Positions 55,000-64,000 of a stretch of DNA of 64,000 nt are shown here, piece after piece; positions within the stretch are counted from its first letter, which is position 1, and each line of letters begins with the position of its first letter. The notes beneath the pieces were generated by a model. It did no database searches. It saw only the letters and a program-made list of their open reading frames with translations, and was not told the origin of the DNA. Source of the stretch: Triatoma infestans (Eukaryota > Arthropoda > Insecta > Hemiptera > Reduviidae); assembly GCA_011037195.1 (NCBI GenBank), contig JAAEAF010002584.1, positions 1 through 64,000 on the forward strand. Reading direction: 5' to 3'. Position numbers and translations under genes: made by a program.

Positions 55000-55175
55000 A
55001 CTTGTTGTGGTTGTGGTTGGTTGCGCAGAGCTGGAAAGTATCAGAGTTATTTTCCGTGATAGCCTTGCTTCTTTTTGTGGTCATCGACCGGTTTTGGGCG
55101 TTTGCTCATCATCAGGATGTTTTTGTCAAACAGTGTAATAGTATAGACTTGCACAGAGCAAATAAAGTTGATACA
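55000..55175 (-). repeat. Single arm of palindromic family E
   Basis: GCGCAGAGCTGG, TTTTCCGTGATAG, TCATCGACCGGTTTTGGGCG, CATCATCAGGATG and TAGACTTGCACAGAGC match the left arms at 0.3 and 23.8 kb. The second arm is missing. A decayed hammerhead-like core lies at about 55083-55125, minus. Confidence 0.7.
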
Positions 55176-55654
55176 CTCTGTATAAAAAATTACACGGATT
55201 GTATAAACTTACAAAACTATAAAATTTACAGGACGTGGTTACATTTAATGTGGGTAGTCGGACTTTAAATCAGAGAAGTTTGGTTTTTAAGAAGGAGGAG
55301 GAAGTCAAAGGAGCACACTTCTGGGGAGCATCATGCCAAGACTCTAGCAAGGTTTTTTTTTTTTAGCTTCGTTGAATAAAATTTAAACATTTATACACAT
55401 TATTATATTTTATGTGGGGGGGGACGTGAAGTTGTTCGGTCCGAGATTGATCTCACGTGCCACCTGGATATCCAAATAAATGAACAACATCAATCGCCAG
55501 GGCAGCCTAAGTTCTTTTATATTGGGTCGCGCGACATAGAATGACTAAATAGCGGAAGTCATGGCGTAGTAAAAAAAAAAAAAAATGATAATTTTTTTTA
55601 ATTTTTACTATTTCCACTTTTATATACAATTAAAATTATATATTCACAATTATC
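55176..55654. other. Unassigned stretch
   Basis: A G run and TGATCTCACGTGCCACCTGG near 55450 stand out. No gene recognised. Confidence 0.4.
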
Positions 55655-56135
55655 TGTAATGGAATCCGAATCATTTAAGATTCATAGAATCCGTAGAACG
55701 AAGAGACATTAAATGAATCAAACGTTAGTTACTCAACACCTAGGCCAGACTATGGAGGGAGAATTCTATTCATATAAATAGAGTTGCAGTAGAACAGTTC
55801 AGGGCAGTTTTATAACAGAGTTTATACAACAGTACTTCAGTCAGCAACCAAATCTACTTACTTTTTAATTACTCAACCAGTCTGTGTCTTTATTATTCTC
55901 TCGCTACCTAACTTCTATTTAACTGTTAGGTCCTTGCAGTTTGTGTGTTCTATTTTATTATCATCTACTACAGATCTACTAGTTTATTTCTACCTCTTAT
56001 CCTACATTCATTCTCTCTAAATCTCCCTCCTTCTCACATTTATTATAAATTCTGCTAGATTTTTTTGAAATCATCTACTTAACACATTGCGTAATTCAAA
56101 ATCTTTAATAATATTTTTCAATCGATCATCTGTTA
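55655..56135 (+). mobile_element. Probable solo LTR, family B
   Basis: Starts TGTAATGGAATCC. It has a good TATA box (CATATAAATAGAG at about 55775) and the ACAGTCTGTGTC..CTTGCAGTTTGTGTG block, in reverse of the 11.1 and 12.3 kb copies. The 3' end is uncertain: TATC occurs before the start and again at 56132-56135, giving a length close to the 11.1 kb copy. Confidence 0.55.
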
Positions 56136-56168
56136 TATCTTTCAGCTCATTAATGTTAATATTCTTTA

Positions 56169-56981
56169 AGCGGCGTTTACACGATCAATATTATTGTCAA
56201 TACCAGTATTGACAATATTTCCATCAATACTCATACTAACCACTATCAATATTTCATTACTTTACACGATCAATATTATTGACAATACTAGTTACTATTT
56301 CTGCCACTAGGAGAGTGTATTTACGTGTTTATGCTCCATCAGTCTAGTTGTTTTTTGTTAACCTATAAATCATGAATAATCGTGATAAAGCTTGCTTAGC
56401 CATTATTTTGGCGCTTGGCACTAAGCGTAAAGTGAAACGAAAACTGTGGATGAAGGAATGGTTAAAGAAGAGGGAACAATATTCACATTTAGTGCTTCTA
56501 AATGAAATAAGCGTCAGCGACACTGCTGATTTCATAAACTACTTCAGAATGGATGAACCTACCTTCAACAAATTGTTGAACATGGTTGAACCATTTTTGA
56601 AAAAACAAAAAAATAATATGAGAGAAACCATAAGTGTTAAGGAAAGATTAGCCTTAACACTTAGATACCTCTATAACAATCATTCAAATGCAACTGGTGC
56701 ACCTAACCTAACCTATAAGAATAGTATCGCTTTTTTTTTACCGGTAAGTTGCAACGTTGGATAAAACTATTGAACTGACTAATGGCGGAAATATTGGCCC
56801 CGCCCCTAAACCAATAATATTGTCGATATCCCCTCCAATTCTCAGTATTGATAGAAAATCTGAATTTCATCAATACTCTTGTCAATACCGACCATCAATA
56901 CTTTTTTAACACTTTACACGATCAATATTATTGTCAATACTCTAAAGTATTGTCAATACTATTGATCGTGTAAACGCCGCT
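56169..56981 (+). mobile_element. PIF/Harbinger DNA transposon, internally deleted, TSD TTA
   Basis: TTA lies at 56166-56168 and 56982-56984. Terminal inverted repeats of 35 bp begin AGCGGCGTTTACACGATC and differ at two positions. The block TTTACACGATCAATATTATT also occurs inside in direct orientation at about 56264 and 56913, likely transposase-binding sites. The length of 813 bp and the N-terminal transposase piece point to an autonomous element that lost its middle. Confidence 0.9.
56372..56764 (+). pseudogene. Harbinger transposase, N-terminal part
   Basis: 130 codons from a plausible ATG. Residues 27-45 (WMKEWLKKREQYSHLVLLN) and 52-70 (TADFINYFRMDEPTFNKLLN), then PFLKKQKNNMRETISVKERL and LALTLRYL, follow the N-terminal consensus of the Harbinger nuclease family (YFRMxxxxFxxLL, MRxxIxxxERLALTLRYL). 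After residue 105 the sequence departs from the family, and the DDE catalytic core is absent. In the family this protein cuts DNA with a partner Myb-like protein, which is not encoded here. The short-ORF overlaps on the minus strand are incidental. Confidence 0.85.
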
Positions 56982-56999
56982 TTAGGTTAGAGTAAACAG

Positions 57000-57725
57000 T
57001 ATACCTTATAACCAAATTACCATCAGCTTGTGAGTGGTCTATTATTTTTTTAAATTTCTGATGGCCTATATGGATTTTGAGAGACTAAACCTCCAGGTGT
57101 ATTTTTCTTAATGCCAGTGTCAAACAATAAACGCTTCATTTGTTTTTCTTCGTAGTTTGGAGAGGAAGTTCTGACTCGTTTCGTTTCTTAACCTAAACAC
57201 TGTATAAAACTCTTCATAATTTGTGTACCTCACAGCATACATAATGAATGTGTACATATTGCGGTAGTTCTTGCCCTCTTACACCAATTAATATAGATTG
57301 TGTAGGCACTAGCCTTACTTCATTTGTTTCATTATCAATAATTTTTCTTTTCAATCATCTGATTTTTAATAGCTCACAATTATAACCAGGAGGTCACTTA
57401 ATAACTTCTTTAATTTCCTTCTCAGATAATTTTCTGTAAACTCCTCTTATTACCCGTCTCTGTTGTAAAAAATATTTAGAAGTATAAATATTATAATAAC
57501 CATTTTCTCTCAATATTTTTAGATCCAAGAAACTTATTCGCTGAAATTTCCTTGTTAAATTCCTACTTTTAATCGATTATATCCCAATTTTGTAATAGGT
57601 TCCACATTCCCAGCCGTTTCCGGGTAATTCTGATAGATCAATTTCCCAGCTGATTATGGGTGTACTCGGGAAACAATACTTTTCTCTCTAACAACCCTTT
57701 CCATCATTATATAAAAAAAAGGCCA
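57000..57725 (-). pseudogene. Gag-like ORF1 of a LINE, decayed
   Basis: On the minus strand, from about 57500 to 57210, one frame reads YFLQQRRVIRGVYRKLSEKE, IKEVIK, stop, PPGYNCELLKIR, stop, LKRKIIDNETNEVRLVP and TQSILIGVRGQELPQYVHIH. This is the characteristic region before the zinc knuckles of LINE ORF1 proteins (GVIRGV, PTxSxLIxxRGxxLPxYV). The zinc knuckles themselves are not recognisable. Upstream, SVGKLIYQ-like sequence lies in shifted frames to 57720. At least three stops. Confidence 0.65.
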
Positions 57726-57759
57726 TGCTGATCACATGTCCTGTATTTCATATTTGTTA

Positions 57760-58415
57760 TGTAATGACATGGAAACTCATACCAATGTCAAAGTGGTTCC
57801 AGCCAGCTGCTATCTTAACAAAGGATGACAGTAATAAAAGAGCAATTTATAACCAGCGACCTAGCAGGCCGCCGCCTTCAAGACAATGCCGGCCAAACAA
57901 ATAACAAAGCCCTTTTCAATACTTTACATCAAAGCAAGCACCGATAAGGTTGGCCACTGACCTAAATAAGGTCAGCAAACTACGAAGGTCGCACAAGGTC
58001 TCACCTAGGACAGATGTCTTGGTGTGAGTGTGGCCAACACCGATATATAAACTCTATCATATACAACGAGACGATCATTATATCATATACGACTATATGA
58101 GCACGTCTATATCACGAGCAGCAGTTTACGCGTCTATATACAGTTTTATTTAAACTTATTATCTTTTAGTAGTGCATCTTAGTTCGTTTATTTTATCAGT
58201 CTATTTTATTAGTTATCTATCTTCTATTTTATTCCTAAGTATTTTGTTGTTATTAGTTACCGTATATTACGTTAAAATTATTGTTAAAATACAGTTTATT
58301 TTTATAAAATCCGTATTAATAATTCGCTGCACTAACTTCCAAAATCTCTCAACTTACTTCCGCCCTCTTCAAGACATCTACTACATCAGGTATCACATCA
58401 AACGATTCCATTACA
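57760..58415 (+). mobile_element. Solo LTR, family C, 656 bp, TSD GTTA
   Basis: GTTA lies at 57756-57759 and 58416-58419. The ends TGTAATG and CATTACA are perfect inverted 7-mers. The duplicate locus at 53.23-53.28 kb shows the empty site. TATA-like GATATATAAAC at about 58041. The 92-codon ORF inside is not considered a gene. Confidence 0.93.
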
Positions 58416-58633
58416 GTTATTTCAATTATCATCTTTATTATTCACATTAATATTACTTATATTACTCCATTGTTCCTCCAAGTTTCCCATTACTATGTCA
58501 GGTAGGACCCCAATCTGCTATCTACTGTTATCACTCATAATTTAATAAAATCAACTAAAATACGCACTTCTTCACAAGAAAGAATTTAAAAAAAGAAAAA
58601 AATATTGATTAAATAAAGTTAATAATAAGAAAA
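58416..58633 (-). repeat. Second half of the duplicated segment
   Basis: Continues the 57.49-57.76 kb segment after the LTR and matches 53.27-53.48 kb closely (CTCCATTGTTCCTCC, GGTAGGACCCCAA, AAATACGCACTTC). Confidence 0.75.
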
Positions 58634-59191
58634 TGCAGTGGAAGATTGAAATGGAAAAATAATAAGTTTTGGAAAATAGTTTAGTAAAATAATTTTTTGA
58701 AAATTAGCTAGTTCAAATAGTGTATTTTACTGATGGTGATAGAGCCAGGTACTACAATCTAGGTCAATGTAAACCAAGAGACAAAGGGCAAGATACAGTT
58801 AGGGTAAAACAATAAAACTCCCTCCAGACATACCAGCATTATTTGAAAGGATTTGGACTATGAAGAGAAGACATTCCTAAAAGGACAGTTTGAACAGACA
58901 CTCAAGCCAGAACACTTGCTTCAGCAATCGCTCTCGTAAACTCAGTGTGCCAGTGATAGAGACTAACATTTATTCTAGATTAACAATTGATTTTATAAAA
59001 TATAGTAGTTGTGATATTGTAAAATATTTAAATATCTTTAAAGATAATATATTTAATTAAATCTACCAGTGTTTTCTTAATTATTCTTATTACTTCTCTC
59101 TTAAACATATATACTACAAGCCCTTTACAGAACCGCTCACGCCACTGTAAGCTACCACTATACTACGACACATTCACACAATAACATTTCA
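58634..59191 (+). mobile_element. LTR family D, 558 bp
   Basis: Starts TGCAGTGGAAG and ends AACATTTCA, collinear with the 32.5 kb LTR. Flanks are A-rich (AAAA / AAAT), so a target duplication cannot be proved. The same LTR is present, truncated, at the duplicate locus, so it predates the duplication. Confidence 0.75.
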
Positions 59192-59528
59192 AAATTAAAA
59201 CTTACCTTCTCTTCTTAAAAGTAAAAAAAAACATACAAAATAAAAATTTTAACTAAAAATTAATAAAAAGAAAGGAAAAAAATGAATTTGTATTTAATTA
59301 CAAATTGTAGACAATCTGAGCTACTAACCGATTTTTTTTTTTTTTAAATGACCGCTCCACAATGGTGATTCAACTCAGGACTGTTGAAAACATTTTTTTA
59401 TTTGGTCACAGGGAACTAAATATGTATTTCCAATGAAAACTCAATTTCAAGAAAATGTGATTTGACCGCAATACTTCCTCTTTACTAGCAGGAGTGACAG
59501 GAAGTAAAAACTAAAAAGGGCACTAAAA
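59192..59528. other. A/T-rich interval with modular-repeat fragment
   Basis: A reverse modular fragment (GGTCACAGGGAACT..AATGAAAACTCAATTTC) occupies about 59395-59500. Confidence 0.45.
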
Positions 59529-59960
59529 TGTAATTGGTGATGTTGTGTTGTATGTTTGTAGTAGCTTGTAGTGGCTTGAGCGGTTTTGTAAAAGGGCTTG
59601 TAAGCATATTATGTTTAAGAGAGTGAAGTATTAGAAATAATCAAGAGATCACCATTGTTTTTGAAATAAATATATTCTCTAAGTGAATATAAATAGCTTT
59701 ATAGTATCACAGCGATTATGTATAAATCAATTATTTATACTTAAATCAATTAATTAGATTAAATGCTAAACTTTTATGTTTTAACTTATAACTGGCACAG
59801 TCCTGAGGTGTTCTGCTTCGATGTCTAAAACAGACTATATATTGAAGGAATGTCTTCTAATTGTTATTTCAAATCTTCCCCTATGAAAAGAAGGGGTACA
59901 CAATGCTATCAAGTTCATGAACTCTAAAAGACAATAGTGGTCTTCTACCGGAAATGTCCT
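59529..59960 (-). mobile_element. LTR family D, truncated
   Basis: The left edge TGTAATTGGTGATGTTG and the following GGCTTGAGCGGTTTTGTAAAAG, CAAGAGATCACCATTG match the 9.09 kb LTR. It fades near 59960 without the GTTCTTCCACTACA end. Confidence 0.65.
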
Positions 59961-60517
59961 TTTGCAAGGGAATGTCACATATTCTTCATAATTTTGATTT
60001 TTTCAAATTAAATATATTTTTTAGTGTCGTACAGGCAGCCATAGTGAGTAGATCGCTCTCTTGAATTTTAACTTTTTTGAGAGAAAGTTTAAGTGAATTC
60101 TTGACAAATTTAGTGTTAAAATAAAATACATTACGTGTTCTACATGAATGTGTTCAGTGCGGTGATTAAACTATAACTGTAAGTGATTAATTCAATAAAC
60201 AATTACTAATATAAATCATCAGTAAATACTTGCTAGCTCATTAAGGTTAACTTTCATAGTAAGGTTATAAAGCCGCACAAGCGCCAAATTCACTATATAT
60301 AATATTCTTATTATCCACAATATTCTATTTTATTATATAATATTCATAATTCTATTGTATATATTATTCTCTTGATATAATTCTTAATTCTTATTTCATT
60401 CTTAATGTAAATATCTCTAAACATTTTCTAATTTTTGAAGCTCTTTCTCAGGTTATTTTATTATTTTTTTTTGTTTTGTTTTGTTTTATTATTATTATTT
60501 TTTTTTTTATATGAATA
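59961..60517 (+). other. Probable 5' UTR of the Jockey-like element
   Basis: Non-coding sequence immediately upstream of ORF1. A plausible element start lies near 60030 (AGGCAGCCATAGTGAG), but no terminus or target duplication could be fixed. T-rich runs occur just before the ATG. Confidence 0.35.
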
Positions 60518-61753
60518 ATGGGGAAGAGAAAGAATACACCTAACAACTCGGCCAAGAAAAAAAGAGTAACTACAAGTTGTTCTTCCCAAGTGACGCCTTC
60601 GTCACCACGTTCAAGAGCAAATTCTCTTAACAGTGCTCCTCCTGAGATAAATGCGCTACCTGTTGTAGATTTTACTATACCAAATCCTTTCGCTCACCTC
60701 TCTATGGACGATCCACAAGAAATTATACAGACTGAAAACAAGAATTCTAAACCGCCACCAATTTTTGTAAAAAAAATTACCAATTATGTTGCTTTATGTA
60801 AAGCACTTGAACAGTTAATTGGATCTGAGAACTTCATATGCAAAGCACGCATAAATGACACTCAGATAAACACTAGCACTCTAGAAGCTTATAGAGCCAC
60901 TGTTAGGTACTTGAGAGATAAGAATGCCGATTTTCATACTTTCCAACTGTAGGAAGATAAGGCCTTCAGGGTTGTCATCCGTCACCTCCATCAAACCACG
61001 CCAACTACCCTGATAAAAGAAGAAATAGAAAAACTTGGGTACACAGTCCGCCAAGTCAATGGTGCCATCAGCACCATCAACAAGGCATCACTTCCTTTGT
61101 TTTTTGTAGACCTGGAACCACGTCCTCACAACGACCAAATATTCAATTTAGACTCTCTTGTCTATACAAAAATCAAAGTAGAGGAGCCTCATAAGAGGAG
61201 AGAAATAGTCCAGTGCAAAAGATGCCAGGACTATGGGCACACCAGGTCTTATTGCGATCATCCGCCACGTTGCGTTAAATGCGCTGGCCTACATCCAAGT
61301 GAGGAATGTACTAAGCCAAGAGACACGCCTACCAAGTGTGCCTTATGTCAGGACGATCATGCTGCCACCTATAAAGGCTGTCTCGTATATAAAGATCTGC
61401 AGCGGCTAAAAAGCTCAAATAGTCGAGGTCCAACTGAACGAAGAAGACGACTCCAGGACATACATAAAGCAGATGAATTTCCAGACTCAGGCATGCCAGC
61501 TACAGTTCAACCACTCTTGAGAAGAAGTCAAGAGTTGCCTAGCAAGCCTATTATGAGTAACGTCAGCTATGCCCAAGTCACACGAGGGGCCACTGACCAT
61601 ATCCAAGTGTCCCACATACCTCCCCCGCCTCCTTCCACAGACATTACCTCTCTTCTTTCTTCCTTCCTTACTGACTTCAAATCACTTATTAATCCACTAA
61701 TCACACTCCTAACCACTGTTGTCACTGAGCTGTTGCCTAAACTATGCCGTTAA
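60518..61753 (+). pseudogene. LINE ORF1 (gag-like, zinc knuckles) with one in-frame stop
   Basis: A 411-codon frame broken only by TAG at 60950-60952; both halves (60518-60952 and 61097-61753) share the frame. It starts with a Lys/Ser-rich basic stretch (KKKRVTTSC), then a region like the PRE_C2HC domain found before gag zinc fingers (residues about 85-200: YVALCKALEQLIG, VRYLRDKNADFHTF, stop, DKAFRVVIRHLH). At about 233-295 are three zinc-knuckle units: CKRCQDYGHTRSYC, CVKCAGLHPSEEC, CALCQDDHAATYKGC. The C-terminus is hydrophobic. It would bind the element RNA. It overlaps ORF2 by 10 bases. A single stop implies recent inactivation, or read-through, which I consider less likely. Confidence 0.85.
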
Positions 61754-62613
61754 ATAATCCTCTGAGTTCCCTTGTAATCCTTCTTTGGAATGCTAATGGA
61801 TTGACAGCCCACAGGAATGAACTAGAAATACTGTTGCACGACAAACGGATTGACGTAGCACTCATTACAGAAACTCACTTTACTACTACTTCTTTCTTTT
61901 CTATAAAGGACTTCCTCATCTACAGAACTGATCACCCTGACAACAGAGCCCATGGTGGTACTGCTATTATTATTCGTAAGACTCTCCACCACTTCCTTAA
62001 TCCTAATACCTCTAGTGACTCCTTGATGTACACTTCAGTGTATCTTAACTCCAATCCTTTTCAAATTACAATAGCAGCTGTATATTGCCCTCCTAATAAA
62101 CATGTTACCAATGAACAATTCCATTCCTTATTCCAGTCCTTAGGTCCTGTACTTATTGCTGGCGGCGATTACAATGCGAAACACTCCCATTGGGGTTGCA
62201 GAGTACCTAATCCCCGCGGAAGTGTCCTCCTCAATGTCCTAACTAATTCACACTACCATTGCATATCTCCTTCTGATTTTACATATTGGCCAACCTCTCC
62301 TTTCAAACAACCTGACTTACTCGACTTCTTTGTAACATCCCGCCTTTGCCCCACAAGTACAGATATTTCTACCTTACATGACTTATCCTCAGACCATAAT
62401 CCAGTTCTCCTTGTTATCAATTCCCAACCTCTCTACAAACCTAAATACCACTCTCTAATAAATGGACTAATCGACTGGGACAACTTCAGGAGCATAATGG
62501 ACAACAAAATCGACTTACACACTCCTCTAAAAACCAATGATGACGTTGACAACGCTGTACATTTTTTGAAAAGACCTTCTCTAGTGTTCATATATTTATT
62601 TTTCTATTTTTGA
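61744..62613 (+). pseudogene. LINE ORF2, endonuclease part only
   Basis: 289 codons from an ATG inside the ORF1 end. Residues 12-226 form a complete-looking apurinic-type endonuclease (EEP fold): WNANGL (Asn17), LITETH (Glu43), GGTAIIIR, VYCPPN, GGDYNAKHSHWG (Asp142, Asn144), PDLLDFFVTS, and LSSDHNP (Asp217, His218). All expected catalytic residues are visible. The domain would nick target DNA to prime reverse transcription. After about residue 272 (DNAVHF) the sequence changes to unrelated residues and stops; the RT domain is missing. Loss of the 3' half is not the usual LINE truncation, so a deletion or later insertion is likely. Confidence 0.9.
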
Positions 62614-63654
62614 CAAGCACAAGTATGTTTGTACTTGGAAAAGTTTTTTGTATGAAACTTTTACATTTATCTAAATTTATACTAACAAAATTTATGTAGA
62701 GTAAGTAGATTAAATAATTTCCATCTCATTAGACAAAGCTGAGTGCTTTAATAAGACAAGGAAATAATAGCGAAGCAAGGTTAAAGTTTTACCCCTTCTC
62801 TTTCTCCTTTTTCAGAGTTTCAGTGTTTGTAGTAGTAATGTTAACCTTGGTTGGCTAGAATGAAAACCGGCATATAAAACTGTGGACATTTAAGTGACCC
62901 AGTTTTGTAATCTGTATTTTCTTTTCTCTTTACTTTATCCCATCATCACGCTCACTCTCTCTCTCTCTCTCTGTCTTCCTTTCTTTTCTCTAAATATAGT
63001 TTACTCACGTATTTTTATACTTAATCTTACTTTAGACGTTCAGGTACATTTTTATAATGTAAATAATTCACCTCTTTTTCTAATGTATCTGGTCTTTCTC
63101 TCTTTTATTGATTTATCGTTCGTGGTATTCTTAGAAAATGTTTTTATTGTTAAGAATATTTCTTTTACTTTAAATATGATAAAAAGAAAAGCTATCACGA
63201 AATTTTAGTTAAATATATCATAGAAAAAACATAGTGATATTCCAAATGAAATATTTGAAAATTGTAATAAATGCCTTTTATTATAGGAGTGTTACGTATC
63301 CCTACACAAATTGCAATCATATAAGTCTAAGAGAAGGTTGGGAATCAAATCCAGATGCGCGATTTACCTTAGCAAGACTATTTATAACGGATATAGTTTA
63401 AAAAAAAACAACCTCACGTTTCTCACCACCACCAAAATGCTGCACCACTGACACGCCTACATCACCATAAACCGCTACCACACGTCCTAATTACCGACAA
63501 CACTGCTAAAGTCATGGACTCTTCTTACAAGGATTCGATCAACAAGATCTGCGTAAATTCTCAGGAGAAGGTAACCCATATTTTATATAAATGGCACATT
63601 GCAGATAAGTATAGTTTTCAAGAATAAATGACCCATCATTACTTTTTTTAAGGG
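62614..63654. other. Unassigned stretch after the LINE break
   Basis: No RT sequence was recognised in any frame here. A (CT)n run lies at about 62957-62975. The 104-codon ORF at 62894-63208 is hydrophobic with T-rich codons and no motif, probably chance. Confidence 0.5.
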
Positions 63655-63820
63655 GATATGCACTGCGATCTGAAAGATCTATTGTGCGGAGCGTTCTCAG
63701 TGTTCTAGTTACAGACAACAGTGCCCATCACCGGAAGTGAGTGGTAGAGGCTCCTAGGAAGAGAAATTCCAAGGGCTGCATGCTGGATTCGAACCCGGGG
63801 ACCTCCGCGCTAATCCTTTT
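63655..63820 (-). mobile_element. tRNA-derived SINE, head truncated
   Basis: Reverse copy: TGCACTGCGATCTGAAAG, GCGTTCTCAGTG, GACAACAGTGCCC, CTCCTAGGAAGAG, GATTCGAACCCGGGG (box B reversed), CCTCCGCGCTAATCC. Box A is deleted between CGCGC and TAATCC. It has the CTTTCAG-type tail shared with 24.53 and 46.74 kb. Confidence 0.8.
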
Positions 63821-64000
63821 TCTAATTGTCCATCATACAATTGAATAACATACTCAGATTATAATGACAATTAAAGACTGCATTTATACGCAGCTGTATA
63901 TAAATATACAACAAACTACGTTGATTCAAGGTACATCTTATTCAACAGAGATTAAGCAGACAGTTTAGAACGAATTTATGAAGAATTTACCACCGGAATC
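63821..64000. other. Unassigned end of window
   Basis: AT-rich, nothing recognised. Confidence 0.4.

Noticed and set aside
57760..58415. TIR-like ends, considered as a DNA transposon
   Set aside because: Short TGTAATG/CATTACA ends, a 4-bp duplication, an internal TATA box and length fit an LTR better; no transposase or long TIR.
62894..63208. 104-codon hydrophobic ORF, possible membrane protein
   Set aside because: Produced by T-rich sequence and a CT run; no motif, and no supporting neighbour.

Overview
This window is AT-rich eukaryotic DNA made almost entirely of transposable-element remains and non-coding repeats. I find no convincing host gene exon, no cellular tRNA or rRNA gene and no bacterial-type feature. 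Jockey-, R1- and RTE/CR1-type non-LTR retrotransposons, Penelope-like GIY-YIG sequence, a PIF/Harbinger element and tRNA-derived SINEs with LINE-like microsatellite tails suggest an arthropod, most likely an insect. The species cannot be fixed from the sequence. The stretch could be intergenic or a very large intron.

Layout. 0-9.6 kb: palindromic repeats, solo LTRs, a SINE split by an LTR, and 3' fragments of RNase H-bearing LINEs. 11-15 kb: two copies of one LTR (one split by a SINE), a Penelope-like remnant and a LINE C-terminus. 16.7-19 kb: a three-level nest (LTR inside a poly(A) retroposon inside an RNase H gene), then a GC-rich gag-like ORF bounded by inverted repeats. 21-25 kb: two large palindromes and two SINEs. 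26.9-29.7 kb: a LINE C-terminus split by a SINE, then a Jockey-type RT split by an RTE-type fragment. 30.9-39.2 kb: three solo LTRs of one family, modular repeats and a near-perfect palindrome at 34.5-34.9 kb. 39.2-41.2 kb: a long-inverted-repeat element with a TAA-flanked MITE inside. 42-52 kb: scattered RT and RNase H fragments, SINEs and an LTR inside a palindrome. 53-59 kb: a duplicated segment, a Harbinger element with a broken transposase, a decayed gag ORF and more LTRs. 60-62.6 kb: the best-preserved coding DNA, the 5' half of a Jockey-like LINE with a zinc-knuckle gag ORF and an endonuclease ORF.

Three patterns link the window. First, LTRs occur only as solo copies, many with exact 4-5 bp target duplications (AAGT, AATG, ATAC, TCAC, GTTA, ATAG, TGCCC, GGCTG, AGCT), and no internal LTR-element gene is seen. 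Second, at least five palindromic or Penelope-type repeats carry a hammerhead-ribozyme-like core: a CTGANGA-like box, one extra base, a hairpin, GAAA, then a very short stem III; some have a complementary stem I. Third, a very abundant non-coding repeat is built from roughly 300-bp modules and a terminal hairpin (GTGTGA-GTGTT-TCACAC) and hosts many other insertions. Nested insertions give a relative order of events in several places.
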